From Candidatus Fermentithermobacillaceae bacterium UBA3951 (GTDB lineage Bacteria; Bacillota; Sulfobacillia; Fermentithermobacillales; Fermentithermobacillaceae): a stretch of DNA of 16,400 bases. Under the pieces are notes generated by a model, which did no database searches, was not told where the DNA came from, and was given only the letters and a program-made list of their open reading frames with translations. Of this stretch, positions 7,285 through 15,083 are shown piece after piece (position 1 is the first letter of the stretch; every line of letters starts with the position of its first letter). A program made the translations under genes and the position numbers. The stretch lies in assembly GCA_002385465.1 (NCBI GenBank), contig DGDN01000089.1, positions 1-16,400 on the forward strand, in the 5' to 3' direction.

Positions 7285-8643
7285 ATGGTTGGGACAACCG
7301 GTGAAAGCTACGAAGAAGCTCTATCATGGATACACAGTACGATGCGGTTCGGCTCCAAGTTGGGACTTGAGCGAATCCGGAAGCTCGTTGAGCTATTGGG
7401 CCACCCGGAAAGGCATTCGGAGTACGTCCACGTGGCGGGGACCAACGGCAAAGGGTCGGTAACCGCCATGGTCGCCTCCGCCCTATCGGCCAATGGATAC
7501 AGGACCGGGAGATACATCTCGCCTTACCTTGAGGACTTCAGAGAGAGGATCGCGGTTCAGGACAAGATGATCTCCCGGGAGGACCTAGTGGAACTCGTAG
7601 GCATCGTAAGACCGGCAGTAGAAGAGATGGTAGGACAAGGGGAAGACCACCCCACCGAGTTTGAAATAGTGACCGCGCTGGCTTTTCTCTACTACGCGCG
7701 CCAAGGATGCGACTACGTCGCCCTCGAGGTGGGACTGGGAGGAAGGTTCGACGCCACCAACATCGTAACCCCGGCAGTCTCGGTGATCACTACGATTTCC
7801 TTGGACCATACGGACCGCTTGGGAAACACCGTCGGGAAAATAGCCTGGGAAAAGGCCGGTATCATAAAACCCGGGGTCCCGGTGGTTACCGGAACCTCAG
7901 ATGAGGAAGCGCTCAGGGTGATAAGAGCCAGGGCAGAGGGTATCGGGTCGCCTCTCTTCACGGTATCCGACAAAAGGCGCGCGGACGTGACTTGGGAAGA
8001 AGTCTCCTACTCCATGGAAGGCCAGGTCATCAACATCCAAGGGCCGGCTTTCCGATACGAAAACGTGCGCGTACCCCTCTTAGGAAGGCACCAGCAGGCG
8101 AACGCCGCGGTGGCAGTCGCCGCGCTGGAGTTCGGGAGGCCGAAAAACCGAGACGGAAGGTTCAGGTTGGATAGGTCCGCCGTGAGGCACGGCATAGCCA
8201 CCACTCAGTGGCCGGGACGCATGGAAGTAATGTCGAAACATCCGCTTATCATCCTGGACGGGGCCCACAACCCGGAAGGCGCCAAAGCCCTGAGGGATAC
8301 CCTTGTGAGTTTCCCCAAGAAGCGGACTGTGTGCGTGGTGGGGATTCTGGGAGACAAGTCTTACAAAGAAGCAACCTCGCTTATCGCGCCTCTCTGCGAC
8401 GAGGTCATCGTGACGAAGCCCGACACTCCGAGGTCTCTCGACCCAGATCTCTTGGCCGCCGAGGTAAAGCGGTACCTCCCGTCGGTCACGGTAGAGCCCG
8501 ACCTCCACAAGGCCCTCGAGGAGGCACTGAAAAGGACCGGACAAGAAGACATGTTGCTCGTCTCAGGTTCTCTCTACCTTGTGGGATCTGCCAGGACTTA
8601 TATATCGTCCAAGCTTGGTATGACCCGGCGAAGCGGGACATAA
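7285..8643 (+). CDS. folC: Bifunctional folylpolyglutamate synthase / dihydrofolate synthase
   Basis: 452 aa. This cytoplasmic Mur-ligase-family enzyme adds glutamate to dihydropteroate and to reduced folates using ATP. The P-loop AGTNGKGS (51-58) is followed by SPYLEDFRERI (80-90). Further family signatures are EVGLGGRFDATN (148-159), SLDHTDRLG with KIAWEKAGIIKPG (about 172-197), and DGAHNPEGA (325-333) in the C-terminal domain. AGGAGG (7271-7276) lies 8 nt before the ATG. valS-folC adjacency on one strand is common in Bacillota (they are neighbours in B. subtilis), and the 42-bp gap with no terminator suggests co-transcription under the valS promoter and T-box. A SPOR-domain gene follows after 55 bp. 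Confidence 0.97.
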   Translation: MVGTTGESYEEALSWIHSTMRFGSKLGLERIRKLVELLGHPERHSEYVHVAGTNGKGSVTAMVASALSANGYRTGRYISPYLEDFRERIAVQDKMISREDLVELVGIVRPAVEEMVGQGEDHPTEFEIVTALAFLYYARQGCDYVALEVGLGGRFDATNIVTPAVSVITTISLDHTDRLGNTVGKIAWEKAGIIKPGVPVVTGTSDEEALRVIRARAEGIGSPLFTVSDKRRADVTWEEVSYSMEGQVINIQGPAFRYENVRVPLLGRHQQANAAVAVAALEFGRPKNRDGRFRLDRSAVRHGIATTQWPGRMEVMSKHPLIILDGAHNPEGAKALRDTLVSFPKKRTVCVVGILGDKSYKEATSLIAPLCDEVIVTKPDTPRSLDPDLLAAEVKRYLPSVTVEPDLHKALEEALKRTGQEDMLLVSGSLYLVGSARTYISSKLGMTRRSGT

Positions 8644-8682
8644 ACATTGGATCGAACTATGTTGGGAACTTACTTCAGTCTT

Positions 8683-8691
8683 GAGGAGGTG
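8683..8691 (+). promoter_or_regulatory. Ribosome binding site that fixes the SPOR-protein start
   Basis: GAGGAGGTG lies 7 nt before GTG 8699. An in-frame TTG at 8681 would place this site inside the coding region, so the GTG is the better start. Confidence 0.8.
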
Positions 8692-8698
8692 CGCAAAA

Positions 8699-9541
8699 GT
8701 GCGGAGGTCCCGTCTGGGCCAAAGCAAGGGCCTTGGCAGCAAGATCATATTTGTCCTAGTCGCCCTCGCCTTTGTCGGATCGGGTTACCTTATAGGTAGG
8801 TACTTCCTGTCGGCGCTACTCGACAGGCCGGTGGGCGGAGAACCGGTAAGCGGTCAGGTCCCGGACCCGTCCGGAGGAACTGAGGCCACGACGGTCCAGA
8901 TCCAAACCAAGCCCGTGACCCTTTACAGAGTCCAGATCGGTGCTTTCTCCACGAGTGAGAACGCCGAAAACGCCGCTCAGGCAGCCATCGCGAAAGGTGT
9001 GGGCGCAGCAGTCATGAGCCCCGACCCCCTCTATAAGGTATACTGCGGAATCACCGGCTCGAAGGAAGCGGCGAATAAACTGGCTCAGACCGCCCAACCG
9101 AAATTGGCAGGCAGCGTAGTCGCGGAAAACGACAACCTCTATGTGGCAACCACCGAAGTCGCTTCCAGGTCTTTCACGATAACCGGGCCGAAAACGCAAG
9201 TCGAAGCCATTCAGAGCGCCTTTGTCAAAGCCGACACTTCGGTCCAGTCTCTACTTGCTTTCTGGGATGCCCAATACCTCGGAAAAGAAAGCCAGGTTGT
9301 TATCTCCTCCATGGAGTCCGAGCTTTCTGCCCTAAAGTCGGAGCTTGAGAGCATGACGGTCGACGAAAGCCTGAAAACGGCCCATTCAGGAGCAGTAAAG
9401 ATAGTCTCGGAACTCGCGCTGGCGGCTCAGGGAGCCAAAGAGGCAGCCGGAGGCGACAGCAGCAAGGTCGCCCTGGGCACGAGCACGTTCGTGAAATCCA
9501 TTGATTCCTACATTCAGGAGCTCAAGAAGCTGAGCCCCTAA
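8699..9541 (+). CDS. SPOR-domain membrane protein, single-pass
   Basis: 280 aa from the GTG at 8699. A basic N-terminus (MRRSRLGQSKGLGSK) precedes one membrane segment (about 14-41), leaving the rest outside the cell. After a Gly/Pro-rich linker, residues about 73-146 form a SPOR domain: LYRVQIGAFSTSENAENAAQ, then a second half with LYKVYCGITGSKEAANKLAQ. SPOR domains bind peptidoglycan lacking stem peptides, at division septa or during sporulation. The C-terminal ~130 residues are Ala/Ser/Glu-rich and probably helical, with no recognised domain and no hydrolase motif. It is probably the last gene of the valS-folC transcription unit, followed by a candidate terminator. A role in cell-wall remodelling is inferred from the domain only. 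Confidence 0.85.
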   Translation: MRRSRLGQSKGLGSKIIFVLVALAFVGSGYLIGRYFLSALLDRPVGGEPVSGQVPDPSGGTEATTVQIQTKPVTLYRVQIGAFSTSENAENAAQAAIAKGVGAAVMSPDPLYKVYCGITGSKEAANKLAQTAQPKLAGSVVAENDNLYVATTEVASRSFTITGPKTQVEAIQSAFVKADTSVQSLLAFWDAQYLGKESQVVISSMESELSALKSELESMTVDESLKTAHSGAVKIVSELALAAQGAKEAAGGDSSKVALGTSTFVKSIDSYIQELKKLSP

Positions 9542-9554
9542 GAGAGTATCTTAG

Positions 9555-9575
9555 GGAGGCGGTCAAAGCGCCTCC
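9555..9575 (+). terminator. Candidate terminator after the valS-folC-SPOR unit
   Basis: GGAGGCG (9555-9561) pairs perfectly with CGCCTCC (9569-9575) around loop GTCAAAG, 13 bp after the SPOR-protein stop. The following ACCTGTTATT is only weakly T-rich, so termination strength is uncertain. Confidence 0.5.
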
Positions 9576-9583
9576 ACCTGTTA

Positions 9584-9613
9584 TTGCGCCGCAGAAGCCA
9601 GGCATGTTAAGAT
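9584..9613 (+). promoter_or_regulatory. Candidate rpsT promoter with extended -10
   Basis: TAAGAT (9608-9613) is preceded by TGT (9605-9607), giving an extended -10 element. TTGCGC (9584-9589) lies 18 bp upstream as a weak -35. Transcription would start near 9620 and leave a leader of about 30 nt before rpsT. This is a pattern match only. Confidence 0.4.
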
Positions 9614-9636
9614 TCTGTGGTGTCAGTAGTAATGGT

Positions 9637-9643
9637 GGAGGTG
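9637..9643 (+). promoter_or_regulatory. Ribosome binding site deciding the rpsT TTG start
   Basis: GGAGGTG ends 6 nt before TTG 9650. The alternative upstream in-frame start at 9617 would put this site inside the gene and add 11 residues foreign to S20. Confidence 0.85.
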
Positions 9644-9649
9644 CCGTTT

Positions 9650-9901
9650 TTGGCTAACATAAAATCCAGCGAGAAAGACATAAGGAGAATTGAGATCCGT
9701 CGCCGTCGCAATCAGGCGGTAAAGTCCGAGGTTAGAACCCACATTCGCCGCTTCAAGCAAGCTGCCGCTTCGGATGACGAGGCCGAGAAAGTCCGGCTCT
9801 ACCGCATTGCCCAGAGGGCTATAGACAGGGCGGTAAGCAAGGGAGTACTAAAGGCCAACACTGGGTCAAGGTACAAGTCTAGACTCGCCGCGTTGATCTA
9901 G
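9650..9901 (+). CDS. rpsT: Small ribosomal subunit protein S20 (bS20)
   Basis: 83 aa, a typical length for S20, which binds 16S rRNA in the 30S subunit. The sequence begins (M)ANIKSSEKDIRR, is strongly basic (RIEIRRRRNQAVKSEV) and ends in the family pattern KGVLKANTGSRYKSRLAAL. The start is a TTG with an ideal GGAGGTG site 6 nt upstream. The frame opens 33 bp earlier, but that extension does not belong to S20. It is convergent with holA, with a shared hairpin between the two. In B. subtilis rpsT is also next to holA and comEC, but reads in the same direction as them. Confidence 0.97.
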   Translation: MANIKSSEKDIRRIEIRRRRNQAVKSEVRTHIRRFKQAAASDDEAEKVRLYRIAQRAIDRAVSKGVLKANTGSRYKSRLAALI

Positions 9902-9932
9902 CAGGTTCATCGACCGCGCCGATCAAGAAGAT

Positions 9933-9950
9933 AGACCGCACCCGCGGTCT
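9933..9950. terminator. Shared hairpin between the convergent rpsT and holA
   Basis: AGACCGC (9933-9939) and GCGGTCT (9944-9950) form a perfect 7-bp stem around ACCC. On the + strand it is followed by CTTATCCTTT; on the - strand by ATCTTCTT. It lies 31 bp after the rpsT stop and directly abuts the holA stop (9952-9954), so it could end transcription from both sides. Confidence 0.6.
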
Positions 9951-9951
9951 C

Positions 9952-10965
9952 TTATCCTTTGCAGATGCCGGCAAGCAGGTAGTCTATGGCCCGCTCTGCG
10001 TCCATAGCGCCTGTCTTCAAGCCTTCGTCGACCGCTAGGAGGAGCCTCACGGCCTTCTCCAGTTCGCGGAAGCTCCACGACCGGGACTGGAGAAGGGCTT
10101 TCTTTGCCAGGTAGGGATGGACCCCCAAGGCCTTGGGAAGAGCTGCCTGGGAAACTCCCTTTTGGACGGCTTCCTTCGCTCTCCACATGAGGGCGAAGTG
10201 AGAGGCAAGGAGCGAGATGGCGAGTATGGCACTGGATGAACGGCTTTGGAGGTCTTGAAACTCCGAATTTGCCTTGGCTGTGTTTTTCTGGGCCACTGCG
10301 TCCACGAAACCAAAGGCGGTCTTCTCCGGGTCTTGCGAGGCGCAGGCGAGGACGATCTGGGGACCCACGGACCTCGGTCTCAAGGAAGGCACACCGGCAG
10401 CAGGACCCATGTATAAAACGATCTTCGTCACTTCTTGCTCGAGCCTGTCCATACTTCGCCCGGCTATGTTCACGAGGAGCTCGGCTGCTTCGCGCGATAT
10501 CTTGAGCTGCTCGCTCTTAAGGAGCGACTCCACCCAACGGACCGCGTCTCCAAAAGAAGGCGTTGCGGCGTTTACCACGACTCCGCCCAACCTGTCCCAG
10601 GCCTCCAGAAAAGCCTTTTGCGCCGGGTTTTCTTTGACCGGACACGATAAGACAAGACAGTTCCCCGGAGAGACACGATCTATGGCCGGGACTTCCTTGT
10701 TGCCTAAGAGCGCCTGGGCATCCCTCACTACCCAGAGAGAAGGACCGAAAAACGAAGGCTGAACAAGGTTGTCTTTCAAGACCTCCCAGGTAGTTTCCTC
10801 ACCAGAAAGGTTCTCGGCGCCGTTCGGGTAGAGCTTGGAGAGGTGCTCTATGATCTTCCGGTGCCAGTATACCTCTTCACCCACAATCAAGTACCCTGCG
10901 GCGGTCCTCTCCAAAGACCCGAGGTCACCCGAAGCTATAAGAGTCGATGCATCGGTTGGCTTCAT
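9952..10965 (-). CDS. holA: DNA polymerase III subunit delta
   Basis: 337 aa, the usual size for the delta subunit, which opens the sliding clamp as part of the clamp-loader complex. The N-terminus contains AGYLIVGEEVYWHRKIIEHL (about 23-42), the degenerate P-loop region of the family. WVVRDAQALLG and the stretch around NCLVLSCPVKENPAQKAF follow. The C-terminal part has ILAISLLASHFALMWRAKEA and a conserved ending (AVRLLLAVDEGLKTGAMDAERAIDYLLAGI). AGGGAGA lies a few bases before the ATG. It starts 9 bp after the VanW-family gene, so the two are almost certainly co-transcribed. Confidence 0.93.
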   Translation of the reverse strand: MKPTDASTLIASGDLGSLERTAAGYLIVGEEVYWHRKIIEHLSKLYPNGAENLSGEETTWEVLKDNLVQPSFFGPSLWVVRDAQALLGNKEVPAIDRVSPGNCLVLSCPVKENPAQKAFLEAWDRLGGVVVNAATPSFGDAVRWVESLLKSEQLKISREAAELLVNIAGRSMDRLEQEVTKIVLYMGPAAGVPSLRPRSVGPQIVLACASQDPEKTAFGFVDAVAQKNTAKANSEFQDLQSRSSSAILAISLLASHFALMWRAKEAVQKGVSQAALPKALGVHPYLAKKALLQSRSWSFRELEKAVRLLLAVDEGLKTGAMDAERAIDYLLAGICKG

Positions 10966-10974
10966 CGATTCTCC

Positions 10975-12219
10975 CTACTTAGCAGGCGGCGGGTATGACG
11001 GCTGGTAGGTGTTGCGCATGATAAGCTCGCGCTCCATCTCCTCGCCGTTTAGTCTCTTCACTCTATACGTTTCAACCAGGAGGCCCGGCCGCTTTCCGGG
11101 CGACGGGTACTCAGCTACCGTAACGGGCACAATCTCGTACGTGAACCCATCCGGTTTGCCGAAAACCCGTACGGTTACCAGGCCGTCTTCGACCCACGCG
11201 CCGAAAACCACCTTGTCGTCGGTGTTGTTCTTGATTTTTAGGTCAAGGTAGTCCCAGGCCACTGCAGCATCCATCCCGGGCGGCACATATTCCACCGGGA
11301 TGCCGTGGGCCGTGACGTATGGGAAATCCAGACCGGCGAGAGCCGCCGCGTCGAACAAAGTGGTTGTCACCTGACAGATCCCGCCCGCGAGACCCGGCTC
11401 CAGGCGGTCGCCGACGACGACATTGGCATAGCGGTATCCTTTGGCTACGGTCCTCTCGCCGGCTTCACGGTTGAAACTGTAGACTTCTCCCGGATTCAGC
11501 ACTTTACCGTGGACCGCTTGAGCCGCCAGGACCAAGTTCACGTTCCTGTCCGTATCGTGAACGTCATACTCCGTGGAAAACTCGCCGATGAGCGACAAGG
11601 CCGGGAGGTCACTGCCTTCAGGTGGCGTTACGGGAGTATACCGGACCTCAACCCGGGTGCCCTCGATGTCCTGAAGGGCAAGGGCCACATCTTCCCTCGT
11701 CACAACCTGCCCTTCCGACGGAGGGACCACGACAAGGTCTCTCCCAACGAACTCATAACGCGAGCCTTGGGGCTCCTCAGAAAGCCCGCTCGCGATTTCA
11801 CCCAGAATGTCTCTAGTCTCAGGCAAGTCTACCGTGACGGGAGCGGCCATCACCGTCTTTGCTCCCCTCTTGGAGAGAAAAGAAGGCCATAGACGCGGAG
11901 CAGACGATACGTAGCCGTCAAGAGACCCGAGCAGCCGGTACTCGTCAATGAGTAGGCCGATTTCGTCCGGCCTTACCTCGTAAGTCCTGCTCCCTGCGGT
12001 GAAGACAATGGGACCTTCCCTAAGCTCCTGGATCTTCTCAAGCAATGCCTCCTCGGCTGCCGTGCGAGAGAGCCCGCCTAGAGATACTCCCATAGCCCAG
12101 ACGTTTCCCGACACGACTTCGTGGCGGAAAAGCAGCGCCGACATCACAAAAAGCCCCAGCAAGACCGCGGCCAAAAGGGGCACGCTGAGCTTGTCCTTCT
12201 TGTACTTGTAAGTTGACAT
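10975..12219 (-). CDS. VanW-family protein, membrane-anchored
   Basis: 414 aa. A lysine-rich start (MSTYKYKKDK) and one membrane segment (about 12-31) leave the rest extracytoplasmic. Residues about 40-200 look like the peptidoglycan-binding_4 type module that often precedes VanW, including GVSLGGLSRTAAEEAL. The VanW domain (about 208-340) shows TEYDVHDTDRNVNLVLAAQ, LNPGEVYSFN and the conserved GLAGGICQVTTTLFDAA. The tail (about 360-405, with KRPGLLVETYRVKR) resembles a G5-like element. VanW is an accessory gene in some vanB-type vancomycin-resistance clusters, but such chromosomal homologues are widespread and their biochemical role is not established. I see no other van gene here. Its start lies 7 bp after the comEC stop, with its GTGAGGA ribosome site overlapping the end of comEC, implying coupling. 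Confidence 0.92.
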   Translation of the reverse strand: MSTYKYKKDKLSVPLLAAVLLGLFVMSALLFRHEVVSGNVWAMGVSLGGLSRTAAEEALLEKIQELREGPIVFTAGSRTYEVRPDEIGLLIDEYRLLGSLDGYVSSAPRLWPSFLSKRGAKTVMAAPVTVDLPETRDILGEIASGLSEEPQGSRYEFVGRDLVVVPPSEGQVVTREDVALALQDIEGTRVEVRYTPVTPPEGSDLPALSLIGEFSTEYDVHDTDRNVNLVLAAQAVHGKVLNPGEVYSFNREAGERTVAKGYRYANVVVGDRLEPGLAGGICQVTTTLFDAAALAGLDFPYVTAHGIPVEYVPPGMDAAVAWDYLDLKIKNNTDDKVVFGAWVEDGLVTVRVFGKPDGFTYEIVPVTVAEYPSPGKRPGLLVETYRVKRLNGEEMERELIMRNTYQPSYPPPAK

Positions 12220-12226
12220 TGATTCC

Positions 12227-15013
12227 TCACTCCGGTCCGCCTGATGAGGTTTCTAAGTGGCTTCTCTCAGGTTTTCTCCCCGATAAGCCGCTTCTCCTAC
12301 CCGCTTCCTGCAAGAATGTACTGGTGAGTACCTTTCCGAAAGCGCCTTTCACTGTCACGGCGCCTGTTTCGTCCAACCGTAACAGTTTTCCCCCTTTTCT
12401 CGCCGCTTCCTCTACAAGTTTCGACGGATGACCGTAGGAATTTGGTCCAACCGAAACGATAGAAATCACATCCAACGTTTGCCCGTCCCCGGAAAGAGCT
12501 CCTGAGGGAACGTCTTTTCTCAGAGACTCCTGCATGGTCACACCACCACGTGTCCGTAGGTAGAGGGTTTCAACGTAAGCATCCGGACTTCCGTGGTGCG
12601 GCACCTTCACGACCCTTTGAGACAGGCCTTGCCTTCCTTCCAGCACCGTCCCATAGGTCTTGAAAGCCTCTGAGATTGAAGACGAAGGCGAATCGCCCCA
12701 GAACTCCACTTCCATGTTGCCCAGATTTAGGATGAAAGCTACGCTGGACTCGTTTTGAGGCTCGCGTGTCCCGTAACTCCCCGGCTCGGGAAGGAGGACG
12801 TCCAGTACGGCCCTCGACCACTTGTACCGGTAGCCTGCATTAAGTTCAACTACATGCGGCATGCGGCTTTGCGGCAGTGTCCCAGACCCAGCAATCAATG
12901 CTTCTGCCTCTTCTCGAAACCCCGGAGTTACGGCAACAACACCCACGCTCATCTCCGAGCACAGGGCGGGCAACCCCCCTGCGTGGTCTGCGTGGAGGTG
13001 AGAAACCACACACATGTCCACATGGCGCACCCCCTTCGCCTTGAGGTAAGGCAGGACGTTCCGGTCAAAGGCCGAAGCCGTGCCGGTGTCGACGATCATA
13101 ACCGACGAACCGCACCTCACCACGGCGCAGTCCCCCTGCCCCACGTAGAGAAATGTTACTTCCGGGAAGAGGGCATAGGCCCTGAAAACCGCCGAAAGGA
13201 GCATTAAGACCACCGAGACGGGGATAGCGGCCCTTCGAAGCATGCGCCTCAAGCGATTCCGGCGGAAGAAAACCGCTGCGTCTTCACCTACTTGGACCCT
13301 TCCGAGAATAGCGTCTGACGCGAGAGGAGCCGCCAAGATAGCCCAAGAGGCCACGATTTCCAACGCGCCCGGCGCAGGCACTGTGACGCTTGCCAGAGGC
13401 ATGCGTGCAGCCACCCTTGCGACAGCCCTCACTCCCCGGAGGAGTATGTGGGGAACCCAGCCAAAGAGCGCCCCTACGGGAGGAATGAAGGTCGTAGCAG
13501 CCGCTACCGGAACCACAAAAGCGGCAAGGCTGCCCCATACTCCGCTCAGGACGAACGACACGAGCGAGACCTCGTGAAAGCAAGAGGCCATCACGGGGAG
13601 CAATACCAGACAGATGGTCAAGGGGCGGAGCACCGTGATTGCCAAGCGCCGGATCTCCGGGCATGCCCAAACGGACGACGGTACACTTGGTCGTTCCTGC
13701 CTGCACTCTGCAGGCTGCAGGTACCGCCCGGCCAAGCCGAAGGCGTTGACGCTCTCTCGGTTGGGGCGCGCGGAGCCGGGGCGTGGAGACCTAATCCATT
13801 GTCCTGCCGCCTCCGCATAGACCCGGCCCAGCCACGCTCCCAGGGCGCCTGCGAAGCTCAGAAGGAAGCCCGTGTTCTTGAAGGGAAACGGGATGGCCCA
13901 CGCGACAACCAGCGCTGACGCTCCGAGCCCTGCCAGAGAGTGATAGCGGCGTCTAGCGGGAGGAGCCATGCTCTTGAGCAAACCGCTCACAAAAGCGCGG
14001 AGGACTCCTGCAGGCCATCCTGAGAGGCACCCGTAAGAAAACGCAACCAAGATCGCGGCCGTCCTCGATAAAAACGGTCGTTTGGTGACGCGCCTGAGGC
14101 CCCTCTCAATCAGGCCGAACATGAGGTCCACGTGGAACCCGCATATCCCCACAAAACGATAGAAGCCGGACCTCCTAAAATCCCGGGAATCCTCCGGGGA
14201 CAGCTCTCCCCTGTCGCCGAGGAACACGGCTTTCAGGAGAGCGGCATCCTCCCCCGGGAAGCTCACGTCAATGGCCCGGGCCATGTAGCTCCTCAGCGCC
14301 GTCACGGTCTTGATCGCGAGAGGCAGTAAGGAATGGCGCAAAGCCCCCTCTGACGGCCCCTCCGGCTCCGAGACGCGTTCCATCCTTGCTAGGGCGACAA
14401 CTCGTTCGCCCAGAAGATACCCCCGGTAGTCAAACCCTCCGGGGTTCATGGCAGGCGGAGGGACCTCCAGCGCGGCACGGCAATCTACCGGAAAACCGGG
14501 TATGATCTTCAAGACATCGGGAGGGTAGGCCGAAGCCTCCACGCCGAACCAGCCGGCTCGGCTAAACTCCGGCGACCGCACGATCGCCCGGAAAGAGTAC
14601 CTGGACCCGTTTGCTTCAGGCCTAGGCTCTTCCAGCGGTATAACTGTAAGGTGGACTGAAACGCCGGGCCTGGCAACCTCCTTAACGGTTAGGATGCGCC
14701 TATCCCACATGAGACCCCGGGATATCCCCATGATGAGGCATACGGCACTGAGAAGGAGACTGACTGCGGGCGGCACCGGGGCGAGGAGGCTCCTCTCAAA
14801 CGACCGCCGCTTTGAACAGGCATGCCGTACTCCCGAAAGAAACCACAAGGTCCCGACCAAGAAAGCCAAAACCGCGGCCGTTGCCAGGCACTTTAGCGAC
14901 CCACGGGGATATGTGGCTCCGAGGAGCGCCAAGAATCCCGGGAAAAGCAGCGGAGTCCTGTGGCTTAACCCTCTGGGGACACGGTTCTCCGGATAAACAG
15001 AAAGCGCCGGCAT
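12227..15013 (-). CDS. comEC: ComEC/Rec2-family DNA-uptake channel protein
   Basis: 928 aa, a full-length polytopic membrane protein. The N-terminus (about 20-100) is hydrophobic. An OB-like soluble part (about 115-215) ends with NPGGFDYRGYLLGERV. The Competence domain (about 245-570) starts with AVFLGDRGELSPEDSRDFRRSG and has ICGFHVDL where most members have ISGLHV. The C-terminal metallo-beta-lactamase-like domain (about 617-895) has VGQGDCAVV, DTG, SHLHADHAGG (His672, His674, Asp676, His677), WGD (Asp774) and KVPHHGS. The metal site therefore looks intact, compatible with the nuclease function proposed for this domain. Two oddities are a ~50-residue soluble insertion near 400-452 and a ~28-residue insertion near 818-846. 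The ATG has no clear ribosome site, so the start is less certain. It is the first gene of comEC-vanW-holA. Confidence 0.93.
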   Translation of the reverse strand: MPALSVYPENRVPRGLSHRTPLLFPGFLALLGATYPRGSLKCLATAAVLAFLVGTLWFLSGVRHACSKRRSFERSLLAPVPPAVSLLLSAVCLIMGISRGLMWDRRILTVKEVARPGVSVHLTVIPLEEPRPEANGSRYSFRAIVRSPEFSRAGWFGVEASAYPPDVLKIIPGFPVDCRAALEVPPPAMNPGGFDYRGYLLGERVVALARMERVSEPEGPSEGALRHSLLPLAIKTVTALRSYMARAIDVSFPGEDAALLKAVFLGDRGELSPEDSRDFRRSGFYRFVGICGFHVDLMFGLIERGLRRVTKRPFLSRTAAILVAFSYGCLSGWPAGVLRAFVSGLLKSMAPPARRRYHSLAGLGASALVVAWAIPFPFKNTGFLLSFAGALGAWLGRVYAEAAGQWIRSPRPGSARPNRESVNAFGLAGRYLQPAECRQERPSVPSSVWACPEIRRLAITVLRPLTICLVLLPVMASCFHEVSLVSFVLSGVWGSLAAFVVPVAAATTFIPPVGALFGWVPHILLRGVRAVARVAARMPLASVTVPAPGALEIVASWAILAAPLASDAILGRVQVGEDAAVFFRRNRLRRMLRRAAIPVSVVLMLLSAVFRAYALFPEVTFLYVGQGDCAVVRCGSSVMIVDTGTASAFDRNVLPYLKAKGVRHVDMCVVSHLHADHAGGLPALCSEMSVGVVAVTPGFREEAEALIAGSGTLPQSRMPHVVELNAGYRYKWSRAVLDVLLPEPGSYGTREPQNESSVAFILNLGNMEVEFWGDSPSSSISEAFKTYGTVLEGRQGLSQRVVKVPHHGSPDAYVETLYLRTRGGVTMQESLRKDVPSGALSGDGQTLDVISIVSVGPNSYGHPSKLVEEAARKGGKLLRLDETGAVTVKGAFGKVLTSTFLQEAGRRSGLSGRKPERSHLETSSGGPE

Positions 15014-15083
15014 GAGACATCATTCCACACCGTCGCTCCCATTTCCTTCCAAAGGGTGCTACTCCAGGTAATTCGCCTAAGCC

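Noticed and set aside
8681..8698. TTG 8681 as start of the SPOR-domain gene
   Set aside because: The ribosome site GAGGAGGTG would then lie inside the gene; GTG 8699 is correctly spaced from it.
9617..9649. Upstream start adding 11 residues to S20
   Set aside because: The added residues do not belong to S20 and would place the GGAGGTG site inside the coding region.
10975..12219. Vancomycin-resistance cluster suggested by VanW
   Set aside because: No other van gene is present; VanW-domain proteins are widespread chromosomal genes in Bacillota.
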